From Kitasatospora herbaricolor (GTDB lineage Bacteria > Actinomycetota > Actinomycetes > Streptomycetales > Streptomycetaceae), in contig NZ_JAUSVA010000001.1 in NCBI RefSeq assembly GCF_030813695.1, forward strand, positions 1 through 64,000: a DNA stretch of 64,000 bases. The letters run 5' to 3'. The translations under genes were made by a program, and so were the position numbers. Positions 17,111 to 24,858 of this stretch are shown piece by piece. How positions within the stretch are numbered: position 1 is the first letter of the stretch; each line of letters starts with the position of its first letter. The notes beneath the pieces are model-generated. The model made no database searches. It was not told the origin of the DNA and was given only the letters and a program-made list of their open reading frames with translations.

Positions 17111-17589
17111 CCCTCCCCCTCCGTCTTCTTGTCGCTACGAGTCTTGCGGGTCTTGGGCTGCGGTTCCACCCAGGCCGGGATCTCCGGGGGGTTCCACGCC
17201 TTGAGCGCTTCACGCTGCTCGGCAGCCCCAGCCTGGAAGCACAGGTACGGCGTGACCTTCCAGAAGGTGTAGCGGCCGAGGACCTTGCCCGGTCGCAGCA
17301 GGCGCATCCCTTCCAGTTTCTCGATGTGCCGCTTGAGGGACTTGGGGTCCATCTTCAGCCGGCGGGCGATCTCCGGGACCGGCTTCTCCACCGGGAGGTC
17401 GGCGCCCGGGGTGTTGGCCACGAACCACAGCAGCACCCGGCACTCGCGGTCGGTCAGCGCCTCGACGCCCTCGGCGATGCCGTTCATCCGCTCGTTGTCG
17501 ACGGTGCTGTAGCCGCCCGCGTAGCCGAACCGGGTCTGCGGAAGGGCGTTGCCGTCACCGTCGAAGCGTTTCGCTCGTGCTGCTGCCAT
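17107..17589 (-). CDS. Winged-helix protein, candidate replication initiator
   Basis: 160 aa, ATG at 17589 with a strong AAAGGAGGGGG site. After a ~25-residue N-terminal arm come ALTDRECRVLLWFVANTPG and PEIARRLKMDPKSLKRHIEK, a winged helix-turn-helix, then LLRPGKVLGRYTFWKVTPYL (wing). The C-terminus is very basic (KTRKTRSDKK). The layout is like RepL/MarR-type proteins that act as plasmid initiators. The upstream 24-152 bp carry five periodic 17-bp dyads, which strongly suggests that this protein binds there for replication initiation or autoregulation. Confidence 0.7.
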   Translation of the reverse strand: MAAARAKRFDGDGNALPQTRFGYAGGYSTVDNERMNGIAEGVEALTDRECRVLLWFVANTPGADLPVEKPVPEIARRLKMDPKSLKRHIEKLEGMRLLRPGKVLGRYTFWKVTPYLCFQAGAAEQREALKAWNPPEIPAWVEPQPKTRKTRSDKKTEGEG

Positions 17590-17612
17590 GTCCCCCTCCT
17601 TTGAGCCACACG

Positions 17613-17741
17613 ATGGACTCTTAGTACATTTCGAGGGTCCCGCGACCCCACAAATAGACTATCGGTCCATGGACTATGAGTCCATTAAGGGCGCGCCAGG
17701 ATCCCCAAAATGGACTCTTGGCCCATGGACTCATAGTCCAT
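17613..17741. repeat. Periodic 17-bp iteron array (candidate origin or operator)
   Basis: Five copies of a 17-bp dyad with consensus ATGGACT-NNN-(A/G)GTCCAT begin at 17613, 17654, 17669, 17710 and 17725. The steps between starts are 41, 15, 41 and 15 bp, so copies 2-3 and 4-5 overlap by 2 bp and the pairs repeat every 56 bp. The array ends 24 bp before the start codon of the winged-helix gene. Such regular iterons are typical of plasmid origins and of cooperative operators. Confidence 0.8.
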
Positions 17742-17745
17742 TTGT

Positions 17746-17782
17746 GGGATCGCAGGATCCCGTCCGGGGATCCTGCGATCCC
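17746..17782. repeat. 16-bp perfect inverted repeat next to the iterons
   Basis: Arms 17746-17761 and 17767-17782, spacer GTCCG, each containing two GGATC cores; two further GATCCC copies follow up to about 17805. It abuts the iteron array and may be an origin-associated hairpin or a terminator that shields it. Confidence 0.7.
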
Positions 17783-18215
17783 TGTTGGTGATCCCAAGAT
17801 CCCCCTTCGGCAAATGTTTCCGCAGGTCAGAGCGCTGCGTGGCTGTCCCGATCTGGTTGCTGGTTAGTGACGTGCGGCAAGCTCCCCGCGGTGCCCACCT
17901 CAGGCTGTAAGCAGCAACCTGCGGCGTGTCGCGGCCGAAAGGAGCGGCTCCCGTCGCGACGCCTCCGGCAGGCTGCCGATCCATGCCGCTGCCGCCGCCC
18001 GGGTCCGGCTGCTCGACAAGGTGCGAGGATCGCAAGTGGGTTGCGCTCACCACGCCGATCACGGAAGTCCGGCTGCCGCCGGACCCGGGCCTTGACGGCC
18101 CTTTCCGCGCTCATCCACCGGGTGATCAGCCTCCGTGCCCTGCCGGTACGCGGTGGCGGCGCGGGATCACGGGCGTGGGCTGGGCCGGGCCCACGCTGCT
18201 TCTGTGGGGGCCGTC

Positions 18216-18683
18216 GTGATGGTGGCGCAGCGCGTTCTCGTCAGGTGGGTTCTGGCGGCGGGGGCTTCAGGGTTGGCCTGCGGGCCGGTGGCCGGGCTGG
18301 CCGGTGCGGCAGGTGCCTTGGCTCGCACGGGTGCCTGCCGGTTCGTGGACGGCAACTACCCAGGGAGCGCCGTCTTCGGCGCGAGCGGTGCGGCGGCGGG
18401 CCGGCGGCTGGGCCGGCCACGGCCCGGGCGGCGGATCCGGCGGCGCAGGGTAGGCGGCAGCCGGATGGTCCAGCGCATCCGGGCGCTGGTCACGGGTGCG
18501 GGGGCGAAGCACGCCGCGGCCCGCCCAGGCGGTGCCGCAGTCCGCTTCGGTGGCCTGGTTGCCGCCCGAACCCGGCCGTGCGGCAGGGCAGCAAGTGCAC
18601 CCGGCCGGGGTGGGGAGAGCGAGGGGAGGTCAGCCGGCGGGGGTGGCTGGTCACGGCCGGCGGGTCGTAGGCTCACGCGGTGA
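18216..18683 (+). CDS. Possible small membrane protein (weak)
   Basis: A 155-codon frame from GTG 18216 (ATG follows at 18219). The start encodes a hydrophobic stretch (WVLAAGASGLACGPVAGLAG), but the rest is a run of Arg, Gly and Ala with no family signature, and the stop lies inside the terminator hairpin. It may be spurious. Confidence 0.25.
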   Translation: MMVAQRVLVRWVLAAGASGLACGPVAGLAGAAGALARTGACRFVDGNYPGSAVFGASGAAAGRRLGRPRPGRRIRRRRVGGSRMVQRIRALVTGAGAKHAAARPGGAAVRFGGLVAARTRPCGRAASAPGRGGESEGRSAGGGGWSRPAGRRLTR

Positions 18684-18717
18684 GGGGCCCTCGCGATTCG
18701 AGCGCGAGGGCCCCTCA
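18681..18717. terminator. Terminator of the tap-tpg side cluster
   Basis: Perfect 15-bp stem (18681-18695 with 18703-18717) and a 7-nt loop, 18 bp downstream of the stop of the gene ending at 18735. Confidence 0.75.
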
Positions 18718-18734
18718 CCAGTTCGGTGTCGGGT

Positions 18735-19061
18735 TCAGCTGGCTGCCGCGGCGCAGGCCGAGGGGCTGGTGTGCCAGTACCGGAGCTGTCCGGCGCTGCT
18801 CTCCCCCGGCAGCGGCAGGTCGGACAGCCACCGGCCAGTGATCGGCAGCCCGCAGTCCGCACACAACGGCAGGCCCGTGTCCGTGGTGCCGTGGACGACG
18901 TCGCAGCCGACGTCGGCGCAGCCCAGGTCGGGGTGGGCACTCTGGTGGCCGGTCAGGACACAGGCGTCGCAGTGCCCGGGAAGGCCGGCGGCCCTGCGGG
19001 CGGGAGACGGGGTTCCGGTGAAGCGGCCCGTGCCGACAGGGACCGCGTTGGAGTGGCTCAC
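18735..19061 (-). CDS. Cysteine-rich small protein, possible zinc binder
   Basis: 108 aa from a GTG that overlaps the stop of the upstream gene (GTGA at 19058-19061). It has several spaced cysteines and histidines: HCDACVLTGH, LGCADVGCDVVHG and LCADCGLPI, consistent with two zinc sites. No family is recognised. It is the last gene before the terminator at 18681 and is translationally coupled to the 81-aa gene. Confidence 0.6.
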   Translation of the reverse strand: MSHSNAVPVGTGRFTGTPSPARRAAGLPGHCDACVLTGHQSAHPDLGCADVGCDVVHGTTDTGLPLCADCGLPITGRWLSDLPLPGESSAGQLRYWHTSPSACAAAAS

Positions 19062-19303
19062 CGGCCGGTCCCGGTGGTCGGGGCGGTGCGGGCGATGGCT
19101 TCGACGTCGAGCTGGTCGGCGAAGTCGGCGAGAGCGGAGCCGAGCAGGCCGACGGTGTGCGGGTCGAGGTCGGCGTGGCCGGTGGCCGCCCAGCCCTGCC
19201 AGATCGAGCTGAAACTGCGCAGCATCGCGGTGACGTCGGCGACGGCGAGGTGCTGCTTGCCGTCGAGGTTGCGCAGTCCGAGCTGTACTCCGGTGGCGGT
19301 CAC
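19058..19303 (-). CDS. Small protein downstream of tpg, function unknown
   Basis: 81 aa from GTG 19303, preceded by AAAGGA. The product is helical (VADVTAMLRSFSSIWQGWAA; LLGSALADFADQLDVEAIAR) with no cysteine, signal or membrane segment. It begins 127 bp after the stop of tpg on the same strand and is coupled to the cysteine-rich gene downstream. Whether it is part of the telomere operon is not certain. Confidence 0.6.
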   Translation of the reverse strand: MTATGVQLGLRNLDGKQHLAVADVTAMLRSFSSIWQGWAATGHADLDPHTVGLLGSALADFADQLDVEAIARTAPTTGTGR

Positions 19304-19429
19304 GGAATTCCTTTCGTCGGGAGAATTCGGTGCGGGGTGACGACGGATTGTTTATTGAAATGGTCGGCGGCCGGGGTCGGCGGGGTCGTTGAGAATTTGG
19401 TTTGGCGACACGGGGGCGCTGAGCTGGGC

Positions 19430-19990
19430 TTACAGCTCGACGTCCATCCAGGCGATGTCGTTCAGCTCGACGTCGAGGCCGGCGGCGCGGCGGCCGTTGT
19501 CCTTGAAGTAGTGCTCGCGCAGGCCCTCGGCGAGGATCCGCTCCTGCTGGGCCTGGCTGGCTCCGGCGTCGCGGGCCTCGTACAGCTTCTTGGCGACGTC
19601 GCCGGGCATCTTCTGGGTGATGGTGCGGGAGCGGGGGTCGTCGGTGGAGCCGCGGGCCGCGCTGTAGCCGAAGGTGCCGCTGATGTGGAGCATGAAGCCG
19701 TTCTTCTCCGCGTCGCGGCGTACCCGCCGGCGGACCTTGGGCTGCCACTTCGCGCGGACGACCTGCTCCACCTTCTTCTCGTTGGCCTTGGTCATCACCG
19801 GCTGCTCGCCCTCCTTCAGCGCCCTGGCCCAGCGCTGGGCGGTGCGCACCGAGATGCCGGCGGCCTTGGCCAGGGCCTTGGTGTCGCCCTTGGCGACCTT
19901 CTCCCACAGGAACCTCACCCGGGTGCTCAGCTGCACCGGGATGGGCTTGGTGCGCTCCGCGCGCTCCAGGCCCTCGTCGATCTCCCCCAT
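19430..19990 (-). CDS. tpg: Terminal protein that caps and primes linear DNA ends
   Basis: 186 aa, the usual size of Streptomyces Tpg (about 185). An N-terminal helix-turn-helix (GDTKALAKAAGISVRTAQRW) is followed by the family-typical AKWQPKVRRRVRR, FGYSAARGSTDD, a basic stretch, LAEGLREHYFKDNGRRAAGL and DVELNDIAWMDVEL at the C-terminus. Tpg becomes covalently linked to the 5' ends and primes fill-in of the 3' overhang. AAGGAG precedes the start. The gene lies downstream of tap and a 118-aa gene on the same strand, and the presumed substrate is the palindrome chain at 1-117. Confidence 0.95.
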   Translation of the reverse strand: MGEIDEGLERAERTKPIPVQLSTRVRFLWEKVAKGDTKALAKAAGISVRTAQRWARALKEGEQPVMTKANEKKVEQVVRAKWQPKVRRRVRRDAEKNGFMLHISGTFGYSAARGSTDDPRSRTITQKMPGDVAKKLYEARDAGASQAQQERILAEGLREHYFKDNGRRAAGLDVELNDIAWMDVEL

Positions 19991-20041
19991 CGCACTTCTC
20001 CTTCCTCGTGATGACGTTCGTGGTGGCCGGGTCGGCCGCGG

Positions 20042-20398
20042 TCAGCGGGCCCAGCCGATGAGGGTGAAGTGGTGACCGCGGTCTTCGAGCTCCGCCCGCG
20101 AGGTCGCCTCCTCGCGGGCGTGGACCAGCGGCAGCACCAGGTCGTCGCCGCTGTCGCTGGTCGGGACGTCGTTCCACACGCCACCCGTCTCGTCCAGCCA
20201 CAGGGCGGCGTGGTCCTCGCTCGGCGCGGCGATCGGTGCGAGCAGGTCGGCCTGCTCGGCGGCGCGCAGCCAGGTGTCGGCCTGGTCGAGCATCTGGGCC
20301 CGGATCTCGGGTTTCAGGCGCGACCAGGCGGCCTGGCCCGTCCTGATGCGGTGCCAGTAGGCGATGGCGAGCTGCTCGACGCGCGGATCCTGCTCCAT
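20042..20398 (-). CDS. Small protein between tap and tpg
   Basis: 118 aa from ATG 20398 in a frame clear of both neighbours. It has a helical N-terminus (VEQLAIAYWHRIRTGQAAWS; MLDQADTWLRAAEQA) and an acidic C-terminal half. No family is recognised. Its position between tap and tpg, 101 bp after tap, with tpg starting 51 bp after it, suggests co-expression with telomere replication genes. A function there is an inference; many tap-tpg pairs are adjacent without such a gene. Confidence 0.65.
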   Translation of the reverse strand: MEQDPRVEQLAIAYWHRIRTGQAAWSRLKPEIRAQMLDQADTWLRAAEQADLLAPIAAPSEDHAALWLDETGGVWNDVPTSDSGDDLVLPLVHAREEATSRAELEDRGHHFTLIGWAR

Positions 20399-20499
20399 GC
20401 CGGTCCCCTTCCGTTGGGCCGCCGGTCGGCGGCCCGAACTGGTGTTGGTCGTGCTGTGCGGAGCCGGGCCCACATGGTGCGGGCCCGGCTGGGGTGCGG

Positions 20500-22947
20500 C
20501 TACTCGTCGGCGGAGACGAATCCGCCGGCCTTGATGTGCCGGGCCGGGTTGGCCTGGTCGGCGAGCAGCTCGGCGATCTCGCTCATCGGCCGGGAGCCCT
20601 CGAACTTGACCATCCCCGGGCTGACACCCAGGCGCAGCGAGGTGGTGAGGGTGCCGTCCGGCTTGGTGAGGACGTCGAGGGCGCCGGGGCCGGGGGCGGC
20701 GAAGACGGCGCAGTCGGAGAGCACCGCGATGGCGTAGAGACCCGTGTCGCCGGCCATCTTGCGGAGCTTGCGGTGGAGGTTGACGGTGGCGGTGTCGATG
20801 ACCAGGGCGCGCATCAGCGGGTCCCAGGTCGGCCGGTCCAGCGCTGCCCAGCGCTCGCCCGGCTTGTAGCCGTGACCGCGCGGGCGCTCGCGCATCTTGC
20901 CGATGGCGCCCTTGGCGCTCTGCTTGATCGCGGTCAGCACCGCCACCTCGGCCGGGTCGCCCTGCTTGACGGCGGCCATGGCGTCCAGGAACGCCACCGG
21001 GTCGGTGTCGGCGAGGGTCAGCGGCACACCGAGGGCGGCCATCGTGTCGACGTACGCCTGACGCAGCCGCTTGTGCCACGGGTCCAGGTACGGACCGGAC
21101 TCGTGGCGCAGCCAGCCCTCGGTGGGCCGGACCTTGGCGCCGAGCTCCACCGCGTAGGCGACCTTGGCGGTGGTGTACCAGGCCGGCCCGGTCGGGCGGG
21201 AGCCGTCGGCGGTGAACGGTGAGGGGAGCAGCGGGTTGGTGTCGATGCTGGACAGGTCCACCAGCCAGCTGCCGGGCGTCTTCGGGTCGAACGCGGGGTT
21301 CAGCTCGTGCACGGGCCCCGAGAGCGGGAGCACCAGGCGGCCGGCGGCGGCCAAAAAGGCCATGTTCACGTCGAGGCCGACCGCGAACGGCGCGGCCTTC
21401 TCGGCGTCGGTGAGCTCGCGGTGCCAGTCCCACGCCTCGGTGACCAGCTCGCCGCCCTCCTCGCGGTCCTGGGCGAGCGGGTGGACGTCCGGGACCTCCG
21501 GCGGCGCCGGATCGAATCCGTCCTTCGGGCGGGAGCCCTCCACCGGGCCGGACGTCCAGCCGGACTCGGTGCGCACGGCGCGGGTCGGCGGGCGCAGCGC
21601 GGTGACCAGTTCCAGGCCGGAGACGGCGGTGGATCCGCGCGGGGTGAGGACCCGCTTCGCGTAGGTGCCGAGCAGGCGGGCCAGGTCGGCAGCGTCGAGG
21701 TCGTCGGGGATGGTCCAGCCGCCGGAGGTCAGCGCGCCCCAGGCCGGGATGCACAGCTGGACGCACTGGCGCTTGCCGTCCTCGGGGGTGCGGTAGATCC
21801 GCGCCCACGGGCCGAGGCCTCGCTGGGTGAGCAGCCAGCCGGCCCTCTCCACCTGCTTCACCGACTTGTGGGTCTTCGGCAGTTGGCCGAGGCGCTGGAC
21901 GAACTCGGTCTTCTCGTCGCGGCCTATCCGGGGCAGGCCGATCTCGGCGAGCGCGGCGTCGGCGATGACGACCAGGGCGTCGCCGTCCTTGCCGTGTCGG
22001 TGCAGCCGCGGCGAGCCGAGCCTCTGCTCCAGCGCCCACTCCACCACCGCCGCCAGGGTGCGGCCGGCCGGGGCCGTCGGCGCCACCGTGCCGTCGGCGA
22101 GGTAGGCCACCAGGCCCTTGCCGTCAGGGGCGACGTCGAGGACCGCGAGCGGCCCGGACGGGAACCGCGCCGCCGCAGCCGCCTCCCAGTCCGACGGACC
22201 CTCAGCCGCCGCCGTGGCCGTCTTCGCCGGGGCCTTCCTGGCCCGGGACGAGGCGACGGGACGCGACGATCCGGTACGGCGCGCGGGCCCAGCGGTAGGA
22301 GCGCCGGCGGGCGCGGCCTGGCGGGAAGCAGCGACCGGCGCCACCACGGGGGCCGGGGCCTGCTCGGCGGTAGCCGGCTGCGCGGCCGCGGTGCACCAGC
22401 CGCCCATGTGCACCGGGCGGCCCTGCGAGCGGTACGGCGTTGGACGCCCGCACCGCACGCACGGCTGCGGCTGACCGGCGACCAGGTCCCCCGCCGCGTC
22501 GCGGTCCAGCTCCATCGCCTGGTCCGCCTGGTCGCCGCCGAACGCCGCCGGCACGGAAGCGGGCGCACTCGGCACCGTCTCGGCCGGGCCGGCCGCAGGC
22601 GTCGGCTCGGCCATCGGAGCCGGAGCTGGGGCCTGGACGGTGGCGGGTGCGAGGCCGGCGGCCTGGGCCCGGCGCAGCCACTCGGTCGGCTCGACCGTGC
22701 CGTGCCGCAGCGCCAGCGTCGCGAGGAACCGGATGTAGATCTCCCGCTTGGGCGGGCGCGGGTCGGTCGACCCGGCCTCCCACCGCACGATCGTCTCCCG
22801 CCGGGTCTTCAGCGCCTTCGCCAGGTCCTCCTGGGTGTACTCCGCGGCCTTGCGCAGCCGCTCCCGCTCGGCGGGCACCGGCAGGTCGTCAGCCGGCTTC
22901 GGCCGCTCCAGCAGCGCGTCGATCGCCGCGAACAGGTCGTCGCTCAT
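20500..22947 (-). CDS. tap: Telomere-associated protein that recruits the terminal protein
   Basis: 815 aa from ATG 22947; GGGGAGGTG precedes it, while an upstream GTG at 22965 lacks a site. Residues about 25-80 are an XRE-type helix-turn-helix (AAEYTQEDLAKALKTRRETI). Near residue 165 is a cysteine cluster (CVRCGRPTPYRSQGRP...GGWC). The long C-terminal part has the Tap-typical LPLSGPVHELNPAFDPKTPG and SWLVDLSS stretches. Tap binds the 3' overhang at telomeres and brings in Tpg. It leads the unit with the 118-aa gene and tpg. Repeated GTCACTTTC half sites in its promoter suggest autoregulation through the XRE domain. Confidence 0.95.
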   Translation of the reverse strand: MSDDLFAAIDALLERPKPADDLPVPAERERLRKAAEYTQEDLAKALKTRRETIVRWEAGSTDPRPPKREIYIRFLATLALRHGTVEPTEWLRRAQAAGLAPATVQAPAPAPMAEPTPAAGPAETVPSAPASVPAAFGGDQADQAMELDRDAAGDLVAGQPQPCVRCGRPTPYRSQGRPVHMGGWCTAAAQPATAEQAPAPVVAPVAASRQAAPAGAPTAGPARRTGSSRPVASSRARKAPAKTATAAAEGPSDWEAAAAARFPSGPLAVLDVAPDGKGLVAYLADGTVAPTAPAGRTLAAVVEWALEQRLGSPRLHRHGKDGDALVVIADAALAEIGLPRIGRDEKTEFVQRLGQLPKTHKSVKQVERAGWLLTQRGLGPWARIYRTPEDGKRQCVQLCIPAWGALTSGGWTIPDDLDAADLARLLGTYAKRVLTPRGSTAVSGLELVTALRPPTRAVRTESGWTSGPVEGSRPKDGFDPAPPEVPDVHPLAQDREEGGELVTEAWDWHRELTDAEKAAPFAVGLDVNMAFLAAAGRLVLPLSGPVHELNPAFDPKTPGSWLVDLSSIDTNPLLPSPFTADGSRPTGPAWYTTAKVAYAVELGAKVRPTEGWLRHESGPYLDPWHKRLRQAYVDTMAALGVPLTLADTDPVAFLDAMAAVKQGDPAEVAVLTAIKQSAKGAIGKMRERPRGHGYKPGERWAALDRPTWDPLMRALVIDTATVNLHRKLRKMAGDTGLYAIAVLSDCAVFAAPGPGALDVLTKPDGTLTTSLRLGVSPGMVKFEGSRPMSEIAELLADQANPARHIKAGGFVSADE

Positions 22948-22959
22948 GAACACCTCCCC

Positions 22960-23020
22960 TTTCACTAACTAGCCTAGCCCGAAAGTCACTTTCGGATGTA
23001 ACTTTTCCTGTCACTTTCAC
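22960..23020. promoter_or_regulatory. CTTTCAC repeats and dyad upstream of tap
   Basis: CTTTCAC at 22960-22966, a perfect 7+3+7 dyad CCGAAAG-TCA-CTTTCGG at 22979-22995, and GTCACTTTCAC at 23010-23020. The repeats lie just upstream of the tap start, where an XRE regulator could bind. Confidence 0.5.
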
Positions 23021-23262
23021 TCGTTTGGGGATGCCAGTCGACGTCTGCATCCCAGGAGCCGCAATCTGACCTGGGGTTTTGTCGCCCACGGGGGATCGTT
23101 CGGTCGGCGGAACTCGCAAGCCATGACGCTCCGTCACGCCGGGAGTGGCCCTTGCGGGCCAGTGATCCTCCGCATCGGATCGAGTTTCGGCATCTCGCCC
23201 CCGCGGCCGCCGCTCTCTGGCATGCTCACCGAGAGTCATCAGGCTGCGACCAGGGGTGGGGC

Positions 23263-23463
23263 ATGCAGTACACCGTCAGCGCGAGCGTCTTCCTTGCGAT
23301 CATCATTTTCGTCCGCCTGAGACGGCGCACCCAGTCCCGCTCCCGCGTCGACGAGACGCTGACCGTCCTCAGCGCTGCCACGTTCGGCATCCTGATCGCA
23401 ACCACCCCTCTGGGGCAGGCGGTCCTCCACCTCGTGGGAGTGGCGGCCGACGCCACTCGCTGA
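23263..23463 (+). CDS. Small two-helix membrane protein
   Basis: 66 aa from ATG 23263. An N-terminal hydrophobic helix (VSASVFLAIIIFVRL) is followed by a basic loop (RRRTQSRSR) and a second helix (TVLSAATFGILIATTPLG), ending in LVGVAADATR. Short proteins of this layout are frequent on Streptomyces mobile elements; a function is not known to me. It diverges from tap. Confidence 0.55.
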   Translation: MQYTVSASVFLAIIIFVRLRRRTQSRSRVDETLTVLSAATFGILIATTPLGQAVLHLVGVAADATR

Positions 23464-23657
23464 CCTGAGTCGGGCGGCATCCCGGCAGGTGAGCACCCGG
23501 GGCCGGGACGACGACGAAGTGCTTCCGTGCGCTGCTGACGTGCCCCGTCACCGCGTGCTGTCATGGCGCCGCAGATGTGTCGATTCGGGTTGGTGGGGGT
23601 GGGGCACGGGTGGGTTCGCGAAGGCCGGCACGGCGCAGGGGCGGGCGAAGGCCGGCG

Positions 23658-24308
23658 GTGAGGGTGGAGAGCGGCTCGGTGGTCCTCGCGGCCGTCGCCT
23701 TGATCGTGGGGGTGAGCCTGCTGCTGGCGGTGCTGCGGTGGCTGGCCGCGCACTGGTGGGTGCCGCTGCTGGTGCTTCTCGCCGCGGCGGGCGTCGGCGC
23801 CGCCGTGTTCTGTGCGCGGGCGGCGCAGGAGCGGCTCGCCCAGGAGGGCCGGCGGGCGCTGCGGCTGGCGTTGACCGGTCCGGGCGGCATCGACCAGCTG
23901 GGCCACGACGCGTTCGAGTACGCGGTGCGGGACCTGCTGATCCGCGACGGCTGCCGGGCCCGGAAGGTCGGGCAGTCCAACGACCAGAGCGTGGACGTGC
24001 TGGCGGACGACCCGCTGGGCCGGCGCTGGGCCCTGCAGTGCAAGCACAAGCAGGACCCGGTCGGTGGCAAGGCCGTCGGCGTCGGCGTGCTGTACTCGCT
24101 GGCCGGCACCTACCAGCGCGTGCACCGCGCCCAGGTGCCGGTGGTGGTGACCAACGGCCGGTTCTCCCGGGACGCGGTGAAGTGGGGAGCCGAGCAGGGC
24201 GTGCTCCTGGTCGACCGCGAGCTGCTCGGCCGCTGGGCCTCCAGCGGCCGCCCGCTATGGGAGCTCATGCCCCGCGTCCCCGCGCCACGCAGCGGCCACC
24301 GCAGCTGA
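23658..24308 (+). CDS. Membrane-anchored Mrr-type restriction endonuclease
   Basis: 216 aa from GTG 23658 (GAAGG six bases upstream); the frame is open back to 23577 with an arginine-rich extension. Two hydrophobic helices (about residues 8-26 and 33-51) precede the Mrr_cat nuclease domain: FEYAVRDLLIRDG, then D113 and Q127-C-K129 form the expected D...QxK active site. The family cleaves DNA, often modified DNA. No methylase partner is nearby. A paralogue with the same layout lies at 60529. Membrane anchoring could place the nuclease where incoming DNA enters, an inference. Confidence 0.8.
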   Translation: MRVESGSVVLAAVALIVGVSLLLAVLRWLAAHWWVPLLVLLAAAGVGAAVFCARAAQERLAQEGRRALRLALTGPGGIDQLGHDAFEYAVRDLLIRDGCRARKVGQSNDQSVDVLADDPLGRRWALQCKHKQDPVGGKAVGVGVLYSLAGTYQRVHRAQVPVVVTNGRFSRDAVKWGAEQGVLLVDRELLGRWASSGRPLWELMPRVPAPRSGHRS

Positions 24309-24327
24309 TCCTCCGCTGAACGACGAC

Positions 24328-24357
24328 GGGCCCGGCTCCGCTTGGAGAGCCGGGCCC
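24328..24357. terminator. Terminator after the Mrr-type gene
   Basis: GGGCCCGGCTC (24328-24338) pairs perfectly with GAGCCGGGCCC (24347-24357), 19 bp after the stop, between converging genes. Confidence 0.75.
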
Positions 24358-24392
24358 TTCACCATGCGAGGGGCCCCGTCGCACGGTGAAGG

Positions 24393-24614
24393 TCAGCTCC
24401 CGGCGCCGATGTGCATCGTGACGCGCGGCGCCGGCGCGGGAGGTTGGTCCGCGCTCTTGTCACCGTTGTTGATCAACAGCAGCAGCAGGACCGCAAGGAT
24501 CGTGCCGCCCAGCCCGCCGGCTGCCGCCGTCGCTCCCCCGATCAGACGGGTGTGCGCCCGCACCCTGGTGCCGTCCTGCTTGATATAGCCGGTGACCGGG
24601 ATGATCCTGCCCAT
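24393..24614 (-). CDS. Small membrane protein with a GYIKQDGTRVRAH motif
   Basis: 73 aa from ATG 24614, with GGGAGGG upstream; an open frame extends further without a better start. The N-terminus holds VTGYIKQDGTRVRAHTRL, a motif seen in many actinobacterial proteins as a short repeat (GYxRxDGTxVxxH). A hydrophobic helix (AAGGLGGTILAVLLLLLI) and a proline-rich tail follow. No defined role. It converges on the Mrr-type gene at a shared terminator. Confidence 0.6.
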   Translation of the reverse strand: MGRIIPVTGYIKQDGTRVRAHTRLIGGATAAAGGLGGTILAVLLLLLINNGDKSADQPPAPAPRVTMHIGAGS

Positions 24615-24858
24615 CGGTCCCTCCCCTGGGAAACTGCCGCCGCGCGACCACCGCACGAACCGCTGATTAGACCACGCACCACCGACAACACCCCTACATA
24701 TCAAAGTCGTTGGGCGTTCTACGTGCAGTTCTGGACGGGCGTTCGAAACGGGCGACGGGGATGGCATTGCTCGCGACACGCAGGGCCAGCGTTCGACCGC
24801 TGGCGATCAGCCAGGGGCTCACCTTCGCTGGCGCTGGCCCGGCGGGTTGGCCTGCTAC

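Noticed and set aside
17613..17741. Reading the 17-bp repeats as a CRISPR array
   Set aside because: Units are palindromic, partly overlapping and only five; no cas genes are near.
20042..22039. 665-codon - strand frame spanning tap
   Set aside because: Only its last 118 codons (from ATG 20398) make a plausible protein; the rest is an Arg/Pro shadow of tap.
21307..22968. 553-codon + strand frame
   Set aside because: Antisense to tap with no family signature.
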